Positions 39,505 to 48,647 of a DNA stretch of 64,000 bases are shown piece by piece (position 1 is the stretch's first letter; every line of letters starts with the position of its first letter). The translations under genes were made by a program, and so were the position numbers. This stretch comes from Flavobacterium agrisoli (GTDB taxonomy: Bacteria > Bacteroidota > Bacteroidia > Flavobacteriales > Flavobacteriaceae). Where the stretch lies: the NCBI RefSeq assembly GCF_016522065.1, contig NZ_JAEHFV010000006.1:182459-246458 (forward strand). The letters run 5' to 3'. The notes beneath the pieces are model-generated. The model saw only the letters and a list, made by a program, of their open reading frames with translations, was not told the DNA's origin and made no database searches.

Positions 39505-39972
39505 ATGATTGAAATAGTAAAAGCGATGGAGAAACTTAAAAAGGTTGCCAATCTTTATTTTATAACTGGAATTGTTTTGACTTTATACACTTTAATTAGT
39601 CAGAATGACCAAAGTTTGAATATTCATGACACTTATTTTGTTTTATTGCCATCAACTTTTGCAATTGCAACCGTATTTATTTTTCTTTTAATCGGACTTA
39701 TTCTTTTGGTTGTTGATCAATTTATCAAATATAAATTCAAGATTTTTCAATTTCTGATGTTTAGTATCCCGTTCGTTTATTTTATTTTTTCTGATATAAT
39801 AAATCGCAATAATCCAGGATATTATTTGTCGCATCCAATAACTTTTGAGTGGGAAGTCGTATATATTCCAGTTACAATGTTTTTTATTTTTTTGATGAGT
39901 CTTTTACTTCTAATTGTATTTATAATTTACAGTGTATTTAAAATATTCGAAAAGAAGAAATTGCAGTGGTAA
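39505..39972 (+). CDS. Small four-helix membrane protein resembling a piece of cytochrome oxidase subunit I
   Basis: From ATG 39505 the protein is 155 residues; ATG 39526 and TTG 39493 are also possible starts. It has four predicted membrane helices (ITGIVLTLYTLI; TFAIATVFIFLLIGLILLVV; FLMFSIPFVYFIF; MFFIFLMSLLLLIVFIIYSV). The segment NIHDTYFV between the first two helices is the COX1 hallmark (usually HDTYYVVAHFHYV), but the metal-ligand His residues that follow in true oxidases are replaced (LLPST). So this is not a working oxidase subunit. It starts 14 bp after the preceding stop and is followed by the GH78 gene 59 bp away, so it is likely carried on the cluster's transcript. No role in glycan use is obvious. 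Confidence 0.65.
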   Translation: MIEIVKAMEKLKKVANLYFITGIVLTLYTLISQNDQSLNIHDTYFVLLPSTFAIATVFIFLLIGLILLVVDQFIKYKFKIFQFLMFSIPFVYFIFSDIINRNNPGYYLSHPITFEWEVVYIPVTMFFIFLMSLLLLIVFIIYSVFKIFEKKKLQW

Positions 39973-40031
39973 TACGAAAGTGTAAAAAATATAATCTGCG
40001 TAAATCTGTCAAATCTGCGTGCAAAAACAAT

Positions 40032-42827
40032 ATGAAAAATTTTAAAAACCTATTTTTTCTTTTAACATTATTCGTTTCATTATCAACTTTTGGACAAGTT
40101 ACCGTTCAAAAATTGACTTGCGAACGAATGATAAATTCATTGGCTATAAATCCGAATCAGGTTCGGTTTAGCTGGCAATTAAATGCTTCTAAAGAAAAAG
40201 TAATTCAAAAAAATTATCAGATTTTGGTAGCTACTTCTGCCGAAAAATTAAAGCAAAATCAAGGGGATATTTGGGATAGCGGTCGAGTAAAATCAGCGCA
40301 AAGTCAGTTGGTAAATTATACCGGGAAACAATTGGCTTTTGGTCAAAAATATTTCTGGAAAGTGAAAATTTGGGATAATTCCAATATCGAATCCAGTTGG
40401 AGTGATTCGGCATTTTTCAGAACTATTCCTGAAGCTGCAACTTTAAAACCAACTTGGATTGGAGCGATTACCAAAGCCGATAGCCATTTGCCAGAAGGTA
40501 GAAATATGCATACGGCAACTTTTAAAAGAGAGAAAAAATTAGCCATAATTAATGCTTCGGATTCCTTGTCACGCAGAAGTATTTTGTTGCGTAAACCTTT
40601 TTCGGTAAACAAAGAAATCAAAGAAGCGGTGATTTATGTTTCGGGTTTAGGGCAATATGAATTGTCTATTAACGGAAAAAAAATTGGGAACAGTGTTTTT
40701 GCGCCTTTGTGGACAGATTATGATAAATCGGTAAATTTTAATACTTACGAACTTACTGCTTCTGATTTACAGCAGGGCGAAAATGCCATTGGCGTTTGGT
40801 TGGGGAACGGAATGTACAACACCGTAGCCGATCGTTACACTAAATTTTATGTGAGTTTTGGACCTCCGACTTTATTTTTGAAAATGAAAATCACTTATAA
40901 AGACGGTTCTGAGGAGATTATAAAATCAGATGAAAGTTGGAAATATAGCAAAAGCCCGATTACGTACAACAGCATTTTTGGAGGCGAAGATTACAATGCC
41001 AAATTTGAACAAAAAGGTTGGAATGATAAAGGATTTAATGATTCGGATTGGAAAAAAGTAGTAGTTCAGAAAGCACCAAAGGGCGTTTTGAGAGCGCAAA
41101 CGGCAACACCGATTATCGTTCAAAAACAATACGATGTTAAAGAAGCAAAAGAGCTGAAACCTAATTTTTACATTTTTAATATGGGGCAAAATCTTTCGGG
41201 ATTTCCAACGGTTAAAGTGAAAGGAAAAAAAGGACAAAGCGTTCGTATGTGGGTGGGCGAAAGTTTGAATGATGACGGAACGGTAAGTCAGGGGAAAACG
41301 GGTAAACCGTATTATTTTGATTATGTTTTGAAAGGCGAAGGAACAGAAGAATGGACACCGAAATTTAGTTATTACGGGTATCAATACGTGCAAATTGAGA
41401 ACATCAATTACAAAGAAGCTAAAAACAATGAACTTCCAACAGTTGTCGATTTAAAATCAAATTTCATTTACAATTCGGCTGGAGAAGCGGGAAGTTTTGA
41501 ATCGTCAAGTGAGCTTTTTAACCAAACACATTGGTTAATCAATAATGCGATAAAAAGTAACTTCCAATCCGTTTTGACCGATTGTCCGCAACGTGAAAAA
41601 TTAGGTTGGTTAGAAGAAATTCATTTGAACGGACCTGGTTTGATGTTTAATTACAATATGGAGGGGTACTTTCCAGCAACGATGCAAAACATCGCCGATT
41701 CACAACGTGACGGATTAATTCCTTCAATTGTTCCGGAGTATGTGATTTTTGGTGGTGATTTTACCGATTCGCCAGAGTGGGGAATTACGGGTGTGATGTT
41801 GCCTTGGATGTATTACGAATATTATGGCGATGATTCCTTATTGAAAAAGTATTATCCGGTAATGAAAAAATACGTGGATTATTTAGGAACCAAAGCAACA
41901 AATCATATTGTTTCGCATGGTTTAGGCGATTGGTACGATTATGGCGATCATCCTGCGGGCTATTCTAAAAACAGTCCGATTGCACTTTCGGCGACTTCAC
42001 ATTACTATTATGCGGCATTTTTGGTAGCCAAAGCAGCAAAGTTTTTGGATCAAAAATCGGATGTTTCTAAATACGAGACACTTTCAAAAGATATTAAGAA
42101 TGCTTTCAACCGCGAGTTTTTCAATCCACAAACTAAACAATACGGAACTGGAAGTCAGTTTAGCAATGCGGTGGCTATTTATATGAATTTGGTTAACCCG
42201 GAAGATAAAGATGCCGTGATGCAAAATTTATTAGCCGATATCAAAGCCAAAGGCGATAGATTGTCAACTGGTGATGTGGGGAATCGTTATTTATTTCAAG
42301 CATTGGCGCTAAACGGTCAAAATGAAACGATGTACAAAATCAATAATCATTATGATGCGCCGGGTTATGGTTTTCAGATAAAATTTGGCTTGACTACTTT
42401 AACCGAGCAATGGGATCCGCGCAAAGGAAATTCGTGGAATCACTTTATGATGGGGCAAATTGAAGAATGGTTTTATCAAAGTTTGGCTGGAATTCGATTG
42501 GATGAAAAACAACCTGGATTCAAACATTTTTTCTTAGCTCCGGAAATTGTTGGCGATATGACTTTTGTGAAAGCCAATTACGAGTCGGTTTATGGAAACA
42601 TTCATTCGGAGTGGCATAAATCGGATAAAACAATCAAGTTCCAATTTGAAATTCCTGTCAATACATCGGCTACAATTCAATTGCCAATTACAGAAAAATC
42701 GAAAGTGAAAGTAAACGGAAACGTTTTCAAAAAAATGAAATTTGATTCAAAAGTGAATAAAATGGTTTTTGAATTGCCTTCCGGAAAATATAGAATTGAA
42801 AGTGAATTGAAAATAAATAAAAAATGA
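40032..42827 (+). CDS. GH78 alpha-L-rhamnosidase
   Basis: From ATG 40032 the protein is 931 residues, with signal peptide NLFFLLTLFVSLSTFGQV. Its layout is that of GH78: N-terminal fibronectin-like and beta-jelly-roll domains (VRFSWQLNAS, YVSGLGQYELSINGKKIG, NAIGVWLGNGMYN), then the (alpha/alpha)6 barrel with TDCPQREKLGWLEE, FTDSPEWGITG, HGLGDWYDYG and TTLTEQWDPRKGNSWNH, and a C-terminal beta-sandwich. It removes terminal alpha-L-rhamnose. The in-frame ATG at 39966 is rejected because it lies inside an AATCTGC repeat and precedes a polar leader. The next gene overlaps it by 4 bp (ATGA), which implies translational coupling to the esterase downstream. Confidence 0.9.
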   Translation: MKNFKNLFFLLTLFVSLSTFGQVTVQKLTCERMINSLAINPNQVRFSWQLNASKEKVIQKNYQILVATSAEKLKQNQGDIWDSGRVKSAQSQLVNYTGKQLAFGQKYFWKVKIWDNSNIESSWSDSAFFRTIPEAATLKPTWIGAITKADSHLPEGRNMHTATFKREKKLAIINASDSLSRRSILLRKPFSVNKEIKEAVIYVSGLGQYELSINGKKIGNSVFAPLWTDYDKSVNFNTYELTASDLQQGENAIGVWLGNGMYNTVADRYTKFYVSFGPPTLFLKMKITYKDGSEEIIKSDESWKYSKSPITYNSIFGGEDYNAKFEQKGWNDKGFNDSDWKKVVVQKAPKGVLRAQTATPIIVQKQYDVKEAKELKPNFYIFNMGQNLSGFPTVKVKGKKGQSVRMWVGESLNDDGTVSQGKTGKPYYFDYVLKGEGTEEWTPKFSYYGYQYVQIENINYKEAKNNELPTVVDLKSNFIYNSAGEAGSFESSSELFNQTHWLINNAIKSNFQSVLTDCPQREKLGWLEEIHLNGPGLMFNYNMEGYFPATMQNIADSQRDGLIPSIVPEYVIFGGDFTDSPEWGITGVMLPWMYYEYYGDDSLLKKYYPVMKKYVDYLGTKATNHIVSHGLGDWYDYGDHPAGYSKNSPIALSATSHYYYAAFLVAKAAKFLDQKSDVSKYETLSKDIKNAFNREFFNPQTKQYGTGSQFSNAVAIYMNLVNPEDKDAVMQNLLADIKAKGDRLSTGDVGNRYLFQALALNGQNETMYKINNHYDAPGYGFQIKFGLTTLTEQWDPRKGNSWNHFMMGQIEEWFYQSLAGIRLDEKQPGFKHFFLAPEIVGDMTFVKANYESVYGNIHSEWHKSDKTIKFQFEIPVNTSATIQLPITEKSKVKVNGNVFKKMKFDSKVNKMVFELPSGKYRIESELKINKK

Positions 42828-44251
42828 AAATAGTGAACGTACATAAAATGATAATGTTGTTGTTTGTTTTTGTGGTGACACAATTGCGAGCGCAAACTTC
42901 AGATACCAATTACAAAGCAACTTTGCAGGAAACGGTGCAACGCATTGAATCTATTTTTAAAATAAAAGTCGTTGACGACCGCGGATTGTTGAAAGACAAA
43001 ACCCTGGATTATGGATTATGGAGAATTGAACCTGGGAATCTGGAAGTTTCGTTAACCAAAGTGCTTACACCATTTGAGTTGATGTATTTTAAACAACCTG
43101 ATGGTACGTACCAAATTAGAAAATACGAACATCATAAAATTTCGGTAGATCAGGCAAGCGAAAACTTAAAATATTTAGTCGATTTGTATCCCACAAAAGC
43201 ACAATGGGAAACACGCAAAGCCGAATTACAAGCCTGTATGCGAACTTCATTAGGGTTAGACAAAGCTCCAGCGATGCCTAAATCAAAACCGATTTTGACA
43301 CCCATTCGCAAATACAAAAATTATTCGGTAGAGAATATTGCGTTAGAAATCCTGCCGGGAGTTTATACCACTGGGTCAATTTACAAACCGTTTCCGTTGC
43401 CAAAAAAAGCGGCGGTTGTGGTAACTCCAAACGGACATTTTGGTGATGGAAGATATCGAAAAGATGAACAATATCGTTGTGCAATGTTGGCGCAAATGGG
43501 AGCAATCGTGGTTAATTTTGATTTGTTTGCTTGGGGAGAATCCTTATTGCAATTCCCTTCAGAAACCCACCGAAACAGTATTGCAGCGACCATTCAGGCT
43601 TTAAGCGGAATGCGTTTGCTGGATTATGTTTCCACTCTCAAATATGCCGATATGAGCCGAGTAGGGGTTACGGGCGGTTCAGGAGGTGGTTCACACACGA
43701 TGTTTTTAGCTGCTTTAGATTCAAGAATTACGGTTTCGGTTCCCGTGGTGATGGTTTCTTCTCATTTTTCGGGAGGTTGTCCTTGCGAAAGTGGTCGTGG
43801 GATTCACTTATGTGGCAACGGAACGAACAATGCAGAAGTAGCGGCAATGGCAGCACCAAATCCGCAGTTGGTAATTTCCGATGGAAAAGATTGGACTTTG
43901 GCGGTGCCGCAATTGGAGTTTCCTTTTATTCAAAGAACGTATGAATTGTATGGTAAAAAGAATTTGGTCGAAAATGCCCATTTTCCAACCGAAGGGCATG
44001 ATTATGGTTTGTCAAAACGAATGGCAATGTATCCGTTTATGGCCAAATATTTAGGATTGGATTTAAAAAAAGTACAAAATTCGAAAGGCGAAATTGATGA
44101 GTCATCGGTAGTAATTGAACCGTATGAAAAACTATATGTTTTTGGTAATAAAGCTGAAAATTTACCTAAAAATGCTTTAAAAGACATCAACAAATTATAT
44201 GAAATGTTCGGCGAAAAAAACGAGAAGTTGCCAGAAGTTAAGAAGAATTAA
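42824..44251 (+). CDS. Alpha/beta-hydrolase esterase with an STN-like N-terminal domain
   Basis: The 475-residue secreted protein has two parts. Residues of about 25-108 look like an STN (secretin/TonB short N-terminal) domain: TLQETVQRIESIFKIKVV, DYGLWRIEPGNLEVSLTKVL, then TPFELMYFKQPDGTYQIRKY. Residues of about 160-460 are an alpha/beta hydrolase with VGVTGGSGGGSHT (Ser286 in a G-x-S-x-G elbow), LVISDGKDW (Asp353) and PTEGHDYG (His392) as a likely triad. It resembles acetyl-xylan-esterase-like pectin/xylan deacetylases. The gene overlaps the upstream GH78 by 4 bp. An STN domain on a soluble esterase is unusual, since these domains normally sit on TonB-dependent receptors or secretins. An alternative ATG at 42848 would keep both domains. 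Confidence 0.68.
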   Translation: MKIVNVHKMIMLLFVFVVTQLRAQTSDTNYKATLQETVQRIESIFKIKVVDDRGLLKDKTLDYGLWRIEPGNLEVSLTKVLTPFELMYFKQPDGTYQIRKYEHHKISVDQASENLKYLVDLYPTKAQWETRKAELQACMRTSLGLDKAPAMPKSKPILTPIRKYKNYSVENIALEILPGVYTTGSIYKPFPLPKKAAVVVTPNGHFGDGRYRKDEQYRCAMLAQMGAIVVNFDLFAWGESLLQFPSETHRNSIAATIQALSGMRLLDYVSTLKYADMSRVGVTGGSGGGSHTMFLAALDSRITVSVPVVMVSSHFSGGCPCESGRGIHLCGNGTNNAEVAAMAAPNPQLVISDGKDWTLAVPQLEFPFIQRTYELYGKKNLVENAHFPTEGHDYGLSKRMAMYPFMAKYLGLDLKKVQNSKGEIDESSVVIEPYEKLYVFGNKAENLPKNALKDINKLYEMFGEKNEKLPEVKKN

Positions 44252-44292
44252 GTACAAAGAATCAAGTATTAAGACAAACAGAAAGAAAAAAA

Positions 44293-44322
44293 TCTGTTCC
44301 CGATAGTTATCGGGACTGCGTG
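44293..44322 (+). repeat. Palindromic intergenic repeat, family A copy 3
   Basis: CCCGATAGTTATCGGG at 44299-44314 with flanks TCTGTT and ACTGCGTG. It is the same element as at 2157 and 33504 with small changes. Its right end provides a GTG (44320) that extends the next reading frame artificially. Confidence 0.8.
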
Positions 44323-44337
44323 AGAAAAAATAAAAAT

Positions 44338-46803
44338 ATGAAGTTAAAAAGTAAAATTACAGCAATCTGTTTCGGAATCGTTTCATTTGCCACAACAGCG
44401 CAATCAAAATCCGATTTAAAACTTTGGTACAACAAACCTGCTGCAATCTGGAATGAAGCTTTGCCTTTAGGAAACGGTCGTTTGGGGGCGATGGTTTTTG
44501 GAGATCCGTCTGTTGAGCGTTTGCAATTGAACGAAGAAACTATTTGGGCAGGTTCGCCAAATACCAATGCACACGATAAATCAATCGCGGCTTTGCCTGT
44601 GGTTCGAAAATTAATTTTTGAAGGCAAATACAAAGAAGCACAAGATTTAGCAACCAAAGATATTATGTCGCAAACCAATGACGGTATGGCGTATCAAACT
44701 TTTGGAAGCGTTTACATTTCGTTCAACGGGCATAACGATTATAAAAACTATTATCGCGATTTAGATATCAGTAATGCAACAGCATCGGTACTATATGAAG
44801 TGGATGGTGTTACGTATAAAAGAGAAGTGTTGACTGCTTTTGCAGATCAGGTTATTGCTGTAAAATTAACGGCGAGTCAAGCCGGAAAAATCAGTTGTAA
44901 TGTGATGATGAATTCCCCAATTGATAAAACCACTTCTTTCTCGGATAACAACGAAATTGTAATGACGGGAACCGGAACCAATTTTGAAGGCGTAAAAGGG
45001 AAAGTGAAGTTTGAAGGTCGTTTGGCAGTTCAGAATAAAGGTGGAAAAGTAACCTCTAAAAATGGTATTTTAAGCATCAACGGAGCTGATGAAGCTACTT
45101 TGTACATTTCGATTGCAACTAATTTTGTTGATTATAAAACTTTAGACGAAAATCAATCGGTGAAATGTAAAACGTATTTGGAGAAAGCATTGCCAAAAGA
45201 TTTTTCAACGATAAAAAACAATCACGTAGCTTTTTATCAAAAATACTTTAATCGCGTGAGTTTGGATTTGGGTTCAAATGAAAATGTGAAGAAACCTACC
45301 GATGAACGAATTCGTGATTTCAAAAAAGAATTTGATCCGCAATTGGCAAGTTTGTATTTTCAGTTTGGACGTTACTTGCTGATTTCTTCTTCGCAACCGG
45401 GCGGCCAACCAGCCAATTTACAAGGAATTTGGAACGATATGGTTTCGCCACCTTGGGACAGTAAATACACGACCAACATCAACGCTGAGATGAATTACTG
45501 GCCGGCTGAGGTTACCAATCTTTCGGAGATGCACGAGCCTTTTATCCAGATGGCAAAAGAGTTGAGTATAACGGGCGCTGAAACAGCAAAAACAATGTAC
45601 AATGCCCGAGGTTGGGTATTGCATCACAATACCGATATATGGCGTGTGACTGCTCCTGTAGATCAGGCGGCTTCAGGGATGTGGCCAACAGGTGGTGCCT
45701 GGGTTTGTCAGGATTTGTGGGAACGTTATTTGTATTCAGGTGATAAAAAATATTTAGCAGAAATCTATCCTGTGATGAAAGGCGCAGCACAGTTCTTTTT
45801 GGATTTTATGATTCAAGACCCAAATACCGGTTATTTGGTGGTAGTGCCTTCGTCTTCGCCTGAAAATACCCATGCGGCAGAAGATGGAAAATCAACGATT
45901 GCATCAGGAACGACTATGGATAATCAGTTGGTTTTTGATTTGTTTACGCACGTGATGGAAGCGTCAAAACTAGTTGCCCCAGATGAAATTTTTACAAAAG
46001 AATTAAGCACTGCTTTGGCAAAAATGCCTCCGATGAAAGTGGGTAAACACAATCAGTTGCAAGAGTGGCAAGAAGATTGGGATGATCCAAAAGACAATCA
46101 CCGACACGTTTCGCATTTGTATGGCTTGTTTCCGAGCAACCAAATTTCGCCAATAAAAACCCCTGAGTTATTTGAAGCAGCAAAGCAATCTTTGATTTAC
46201 AGAACCGACGAATCTACGGGTTGGTCAATGGGTTGGAAAGTAAATTTATGGGCGCGTTTATTAGACGGAAATCATGCGTATAAATTGATTCAGGATCAAT
46301 TACATTTAGTAACCGCCGATCAACGTAAAGGTGGTGGAACCTATCCGAATATGCTCGATGCACACCAACCGTTTCAAATTGACGGAAACTTTGGTTGTAC
46401 CGCCGGAATCGCCGAAATGTTGATGCAATCACAAGAAGACGCCATTCACTTGTTGCCAGCTTTGCCAACGGTTTGGAAAAGCGGTTCTATAAAAGGATTG
46501 GTAGCCCGTGGTGGATTTGTAATTGATATGGAATGGAAAAACAATAAAGTTTCGACTTTAAAAATTTATTCAAAATTAGGAGGAAACTGCCGTTTGAAAT
46601 TAGAAAATACCTTGAAAGGAGATAAAGGAATTTCTCTTAAAAAAGCAAAAGGTAAAAATTCAAATCCGTTGTTTTATGATGTGGAAGTGAAGAAACCGAT
46701 TGTTTCAAAAGAAGCGAAATTGCCTAAAGTACAATTACCAAAGTACAATGAATACGATGTGGAAATGAAAGCTGGGCAGACGTATAGTTTTTTCGGAAAT
46801 TAA
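44338..46803 (+). CDS. GH95 alpha-L-fucosidase / alpha-L-galactosidase
   Basis: From ATG 44338 the protein is 821 residues with signal peptide (IVSFATTAQS). It has the GH95 N-terminal beta domain (LWYNKPAAIWNEALPLGNG, LNEETIWAGSPN) and (alpha/alpha)6 barrel with NLQGIWNDMVSPPWDSKYT, NINAEMNYWPAE, GMWPTGGAWVCQ, EWQEDWDDP (Glu576, Glu579) and QPFQIDGNFGCTAG (Asp682). These match the catalytic Asn, Glu and Asp positions known for the family. Substrates are alpha-1,2-linked L-fucose or L-galactose. In pectin, L-galactose terminates RG-II side chain A and fucose occurs as 2-O-methyl-fucose, so either activity fits. Sequence alone does not separate the two. It resembles the DUF5703 protein at 12004-14331. 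Confidence 0.9.
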   Translation: MKLKSKITAICFGIVSFATTAQSKSDLKLWYNKPAAIWNEALPLGNGRLGAMVFGDPSVERLQLNEETIWAGSPNTNAHDKSIAALPVVRKLIFEGKYKEAQDLATKDIMSQTNDGMAYQTFGSVYISFNGHNDYKNYYRDLDISNATASVLYEVDGVTYKREVLTAFADQVIAVKLTASQAGKISCNVMMNSPIDKTTSFSDNNEIVMTGTGTNFEGVKGKVKFEGRLAVQNKGGKVTSKNGILSINGADEATLYISIATNFVDYKTLDENQSVKCKTYLEKALPKDFSTIKNNHVAFYQKYFNRVSLDLGSNENVKKPTDERIRDFKKEFDPQLASLYFQFGRYLLISSSQPGGQPANLQGIWNDMVSPPWDSKYTTNINAEMNYWPAEVTNLSEMHEPFIQMAKELSITGAETAKTMYNARGWVLHHNTDIWRVTAPVDQAASGMWPTGGAWVCQDLWERYLYSGDKKYLAEIYPVMKGAAQFFLDFMIQDPNTGYLVVVPSSSPENTHAAEDGKSTIASGTTMDNQLVFDLFTHVMEASKLVAPDEIFTKELSTALAKMPPMKVGKHNQLQEWQEDWDDPKDNHRHVSHLYGLFPSNQISPIKTPELFEAAKQSLIYRTDESTGWSMGWKVNLWARLLDGNHAYKLIQDQLHLVTADQRKGGGTYPNMLDAHQPFQIDGNFGCTAGIAEMLMQSQEDAIHLLPALPTVWKSGSIKGLVARGGFVIDMEWKNNKVSTLKIYSKLGGNCRLKLENTLKGDKGISLKKAKGKNSNPLFYDVEVKKPIVSKEAKLPKVQLPKYNEYDVEMKAGQTYSFFGN

Positions 46804-46837
46804 TTTGATTATTGATAACTAAGTTTTAGTTGTCAGT

Positions 46838-46898
46838 TCGAGCGCAGTCGAGAACCGAGCGCAGTTGAAAACACTAACAGCATCTCGACTGCGCTCGA
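46838..46898 (+). repeat. Inverted intergenic repeat, family D copy 2
   Basis: TCGAGCGCAGTCGAGA (46838-46853) and its reverse complement (46883-46898) flank a loop that itself contains a degenerate GAGCGCAGTTGA. The arms are identical to the copy at 10345-10390. Confidence 0.85.
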
Positions 46899-46948
46899 TG
46901 TGACAGAAAAAAGAAAATATTCTGGGTATAGAAGTGGAATAAATGTGA

Positions 46949-47056
46949 TTGTCGGTCCGCGTGAGTGATGGCAGTGGAGCTCTTTTTTTGAGAGGCTTTT
47001 TCAGCCGAACAAAAAAAAGCGGGAACGTACAGCACGACCCGGAGGGGCACGCCCAA
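46949..47056 (+). repeat. GC-rich intergenic segment, probable flavobacterial repeat
   Basis: The stretch with GTCGGTCCGCGTGAG, TTTTTCAGCCG, AGCGGGAACG, ACAGCACGACCCGGAGGG and GCACGCCC is strongly GC-rich in an AT-rich genome. It resembles a conserved non-coding segment I have seen in other flavobacterial genomes (from memory, not checked). It sits directly upstream of the lipoprotein start at 47078 and is open in that gene's frame by chance. Confidence 0.5.
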
Positions 47057-47077
47057 AAAAATAAAATAAATTTGAAT

Positions 47078-48643
47078 ATGTTATACCAATTTAAATATAA
47101 AATAATCGCTTTAGGAATTGCAATTGCAACGTTAAGCAGTTGTAAATCGACTTCGGTTTCGTCTAAAGGCGGAAAAGGAGTGGTTTTGCAAAGTCAAAAT
47201 TACAAGCATTATGTGGATTATTTCAACACGATGGAGGACGAGAATCTGAAATTTGCGATTCCGAATGACAGTTCTTGGGCTTGGATGGAAAAGAATATTC
47301 CGTTGTTTGAATGTCCGCAACAAAATTTTGAAGAAATCTACTATTACCGTTGGTGGACAGCTCGAAAACATATCAAAGAAACACCGCAAGGTTATGCTAT
47401 TACCGAGTTTTTAGTAGATCGTTCGTATGCCGATAAATACAATTTGATTGCTTGTGCGGTGGGACATCATATTAATGAATTTCGTTGGGTACACGACCCG
47501 AAATACATTGAACAGGATGTGAAGATTTGGTACCGTGGTAATGAAGGAAAACCAATGAACAAGTTGTATAAATTCAGCAGTTGGACGGCGGATGCTTTGT
47601 ACAACAGTTATTTGGTGAATAAGGATGAGAAATTCTTGTTGGATATGTATCCAGACATGATTACGGATTATGCGGTTTGGGAAAAAGACCGTCAGCGTAA
47701 AGATGGTTTGTTTTGGCAACACGATGTAAAAGATGGTATGGAAGAATCGCTGAGCGGTGGAAGAAAAGTGCAAAATGCAAGACCAACCATCAACAGTTAT
47801 ATGTACGGAAATGCGATGGCAATTGCTGAAATGGCTTCGTTGAAAGGTGACAAAGAAGTGGAGGCTAAATTTAAGGTCAAAGCCGATGTTTTGCAAGAAT
47901 TGGTGGAAACCAAATTGTGGAATTCGAAAAGTGAATTCTTTGAAACCTTTACCCAGAAAGATACCTTGGCAGAGGTGAGAGAAGCCATTGGATTTATTCC
48001 GTGGTATTTTAATTTGCCAACTAAAAACAAAGGTTTTGAAAAAGCTTGGCTACAGGTCAAAGATGAAAATGGGTTTTCGGCTCCTTTTGGTTTGACAACG
48101 GCAGAAAGAAGAAGTCCGCGTTTTAGAACTCACGGAACCGGAACTTGTGAGTGGGATGGAGCGATTTGGCCGTTTGCTACTTCGCAAACTTTGACGGCTA
48201 TGGCAAATGTGTTAAATAATTATTCGCAAAATGAAGTTTCAAACGAAGATTATTTCAAACAAATGAATTTGTACGTGGAGTCGCAGTATTATCGAGGCAG
48301 ACCGTACATCGGTGAATATTTAGATGAAACTACCGGTTATTGGCTGATGGGTGACAGAGAACGAAGCCGTTATTACAATCACTCGACTTTTAACGATTTG
48401 ATGATTACGGGATTGGTAGGTTTACGTCCAAGAGCCGATGAAAAAATTGAAGTAAATCCGTTGATTCCTCAAGATAAATGGGATTGGTTTTGTTTGGATA
48501 GTGTGTTGTATCACGGCAATATCATTACGATTCTTTGGGATAAAACCGGAGAGAAATACGGTAAAGGCAAAGGGTTTAGGATTTTCAAAAACGGAAAGGA
48601 AATTGCGGTTTCAGAAAAATTGGAGAGGTTGATTTCGAAATAA
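47078..48643 (+). CDS. Lipoprotein (alpha/alpha)6 glycoside hydrolase, GH63/GH142-like (MGH1-like domain)
   Basis: From ATG 47078 the protein is 521 residues with a lipoprotein signal (IAIATLSSCKST). The rest is a helical toroid with NFEEIYYYRWWTARKHI, FSSWTADALYNSYLV, PTINSYMYGNAMAIAEMA, TGTCEWDGAIWPFATSQTL, YIGEYLDETTGYWL and YYNHSTFNDLMITGLVGL. This is the pattern of the MGH1-like/GH63-type clan. RG-II clusters contain GH142 enzymes (beta-L-arabinofuranosidases) of similar fold, so GH142 is a candidate but unproven. Candidate acids are in the CEWDG and EYLDE motifs. The frame is open upstream to 46949 only because it reads through a GC-rich repeat. The lipobox at 47078 decides the start. 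Confidence 0.68.
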   Translation: MLYQFKYKIIALGIAIATLSSCKSTSVSSKGGKGVVLQSQNYKHYVDYFNTMEDENLKFAIPNDSSWAWMEKNIPLFECPQQNFEEIYYYRWWTARKHIKETPQGYAITEFLVDRSYADKYNLIACAVGHHINEFRWVHDPKYIEQDVKIWYRGNEGKPMNKLYKFSSWTADALYNSYLVNKDEKFLLDMYPDMITDYAVWEKDRQRKDGLFWQHDVKDGMEESLSGGRKVQNARPTINSYMYGNAMAIAEMASLKGDKEVEAKFKVKADVLQELVETKLWNSKSEFFETFTQKDTLAEVREAIGFIPWYFNLPTKNKGFEKAWLQVKDENGFSAPFGLTTAERRSPRFRTHGTGTCEWDGAIWPFATSQTLTAMANVLNNYSQNEVSNEDYFKQMNLYVESQYYRGRPYIGEYLDETTGYWLMGDRERSRYYNHSTFNDLMITGLVGLRPRADEKIEVNPLIPQDKWDWFCLDSVLYHGNIITILWDKTGEKYGKGKGFRIFKNGKEIAVSEKLERLISK

Positions 48644-48647
48644 AAAA

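Noticed and set aside
39493..39972. Functional cytochrome oxidase subunit
   Set aside because: Only the HDTYFV segment is shared; the protein is far too short and lacks the His ligands for heme and copper.
39966..40031. Earlier ATG for the GH78 gene
   Set aside because: This stretch overlaps the previous gene's end and an AATCTGC repeat; the signal peptide starts at 40032.
40926..41393. 155-codon open frame on the minus strand
   Set aside because: Antisense shadow inside the GH78 gene; its Phe/Ile-rich content mirrors Lys/Asn codons on the + strand.
43531..43944. 137-codon + strand frame inside the esterase
   Set aside because: Out of frame with the esterase, which carries the catalytic motifs; no independent start signal.
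46949..47077. 43-residue N-terminal extension of the lipoprotein
   Set aside because: It is the chance translation of a GC-rich intergenic segment; the lipobox signal begins at 47078.
47411..47896. 161-codon open frame on the minus strand
   Set aside because: It lies entirely inside a well-supported + strand glycosidase and shows no domain pattern; a shadow of codon bias.
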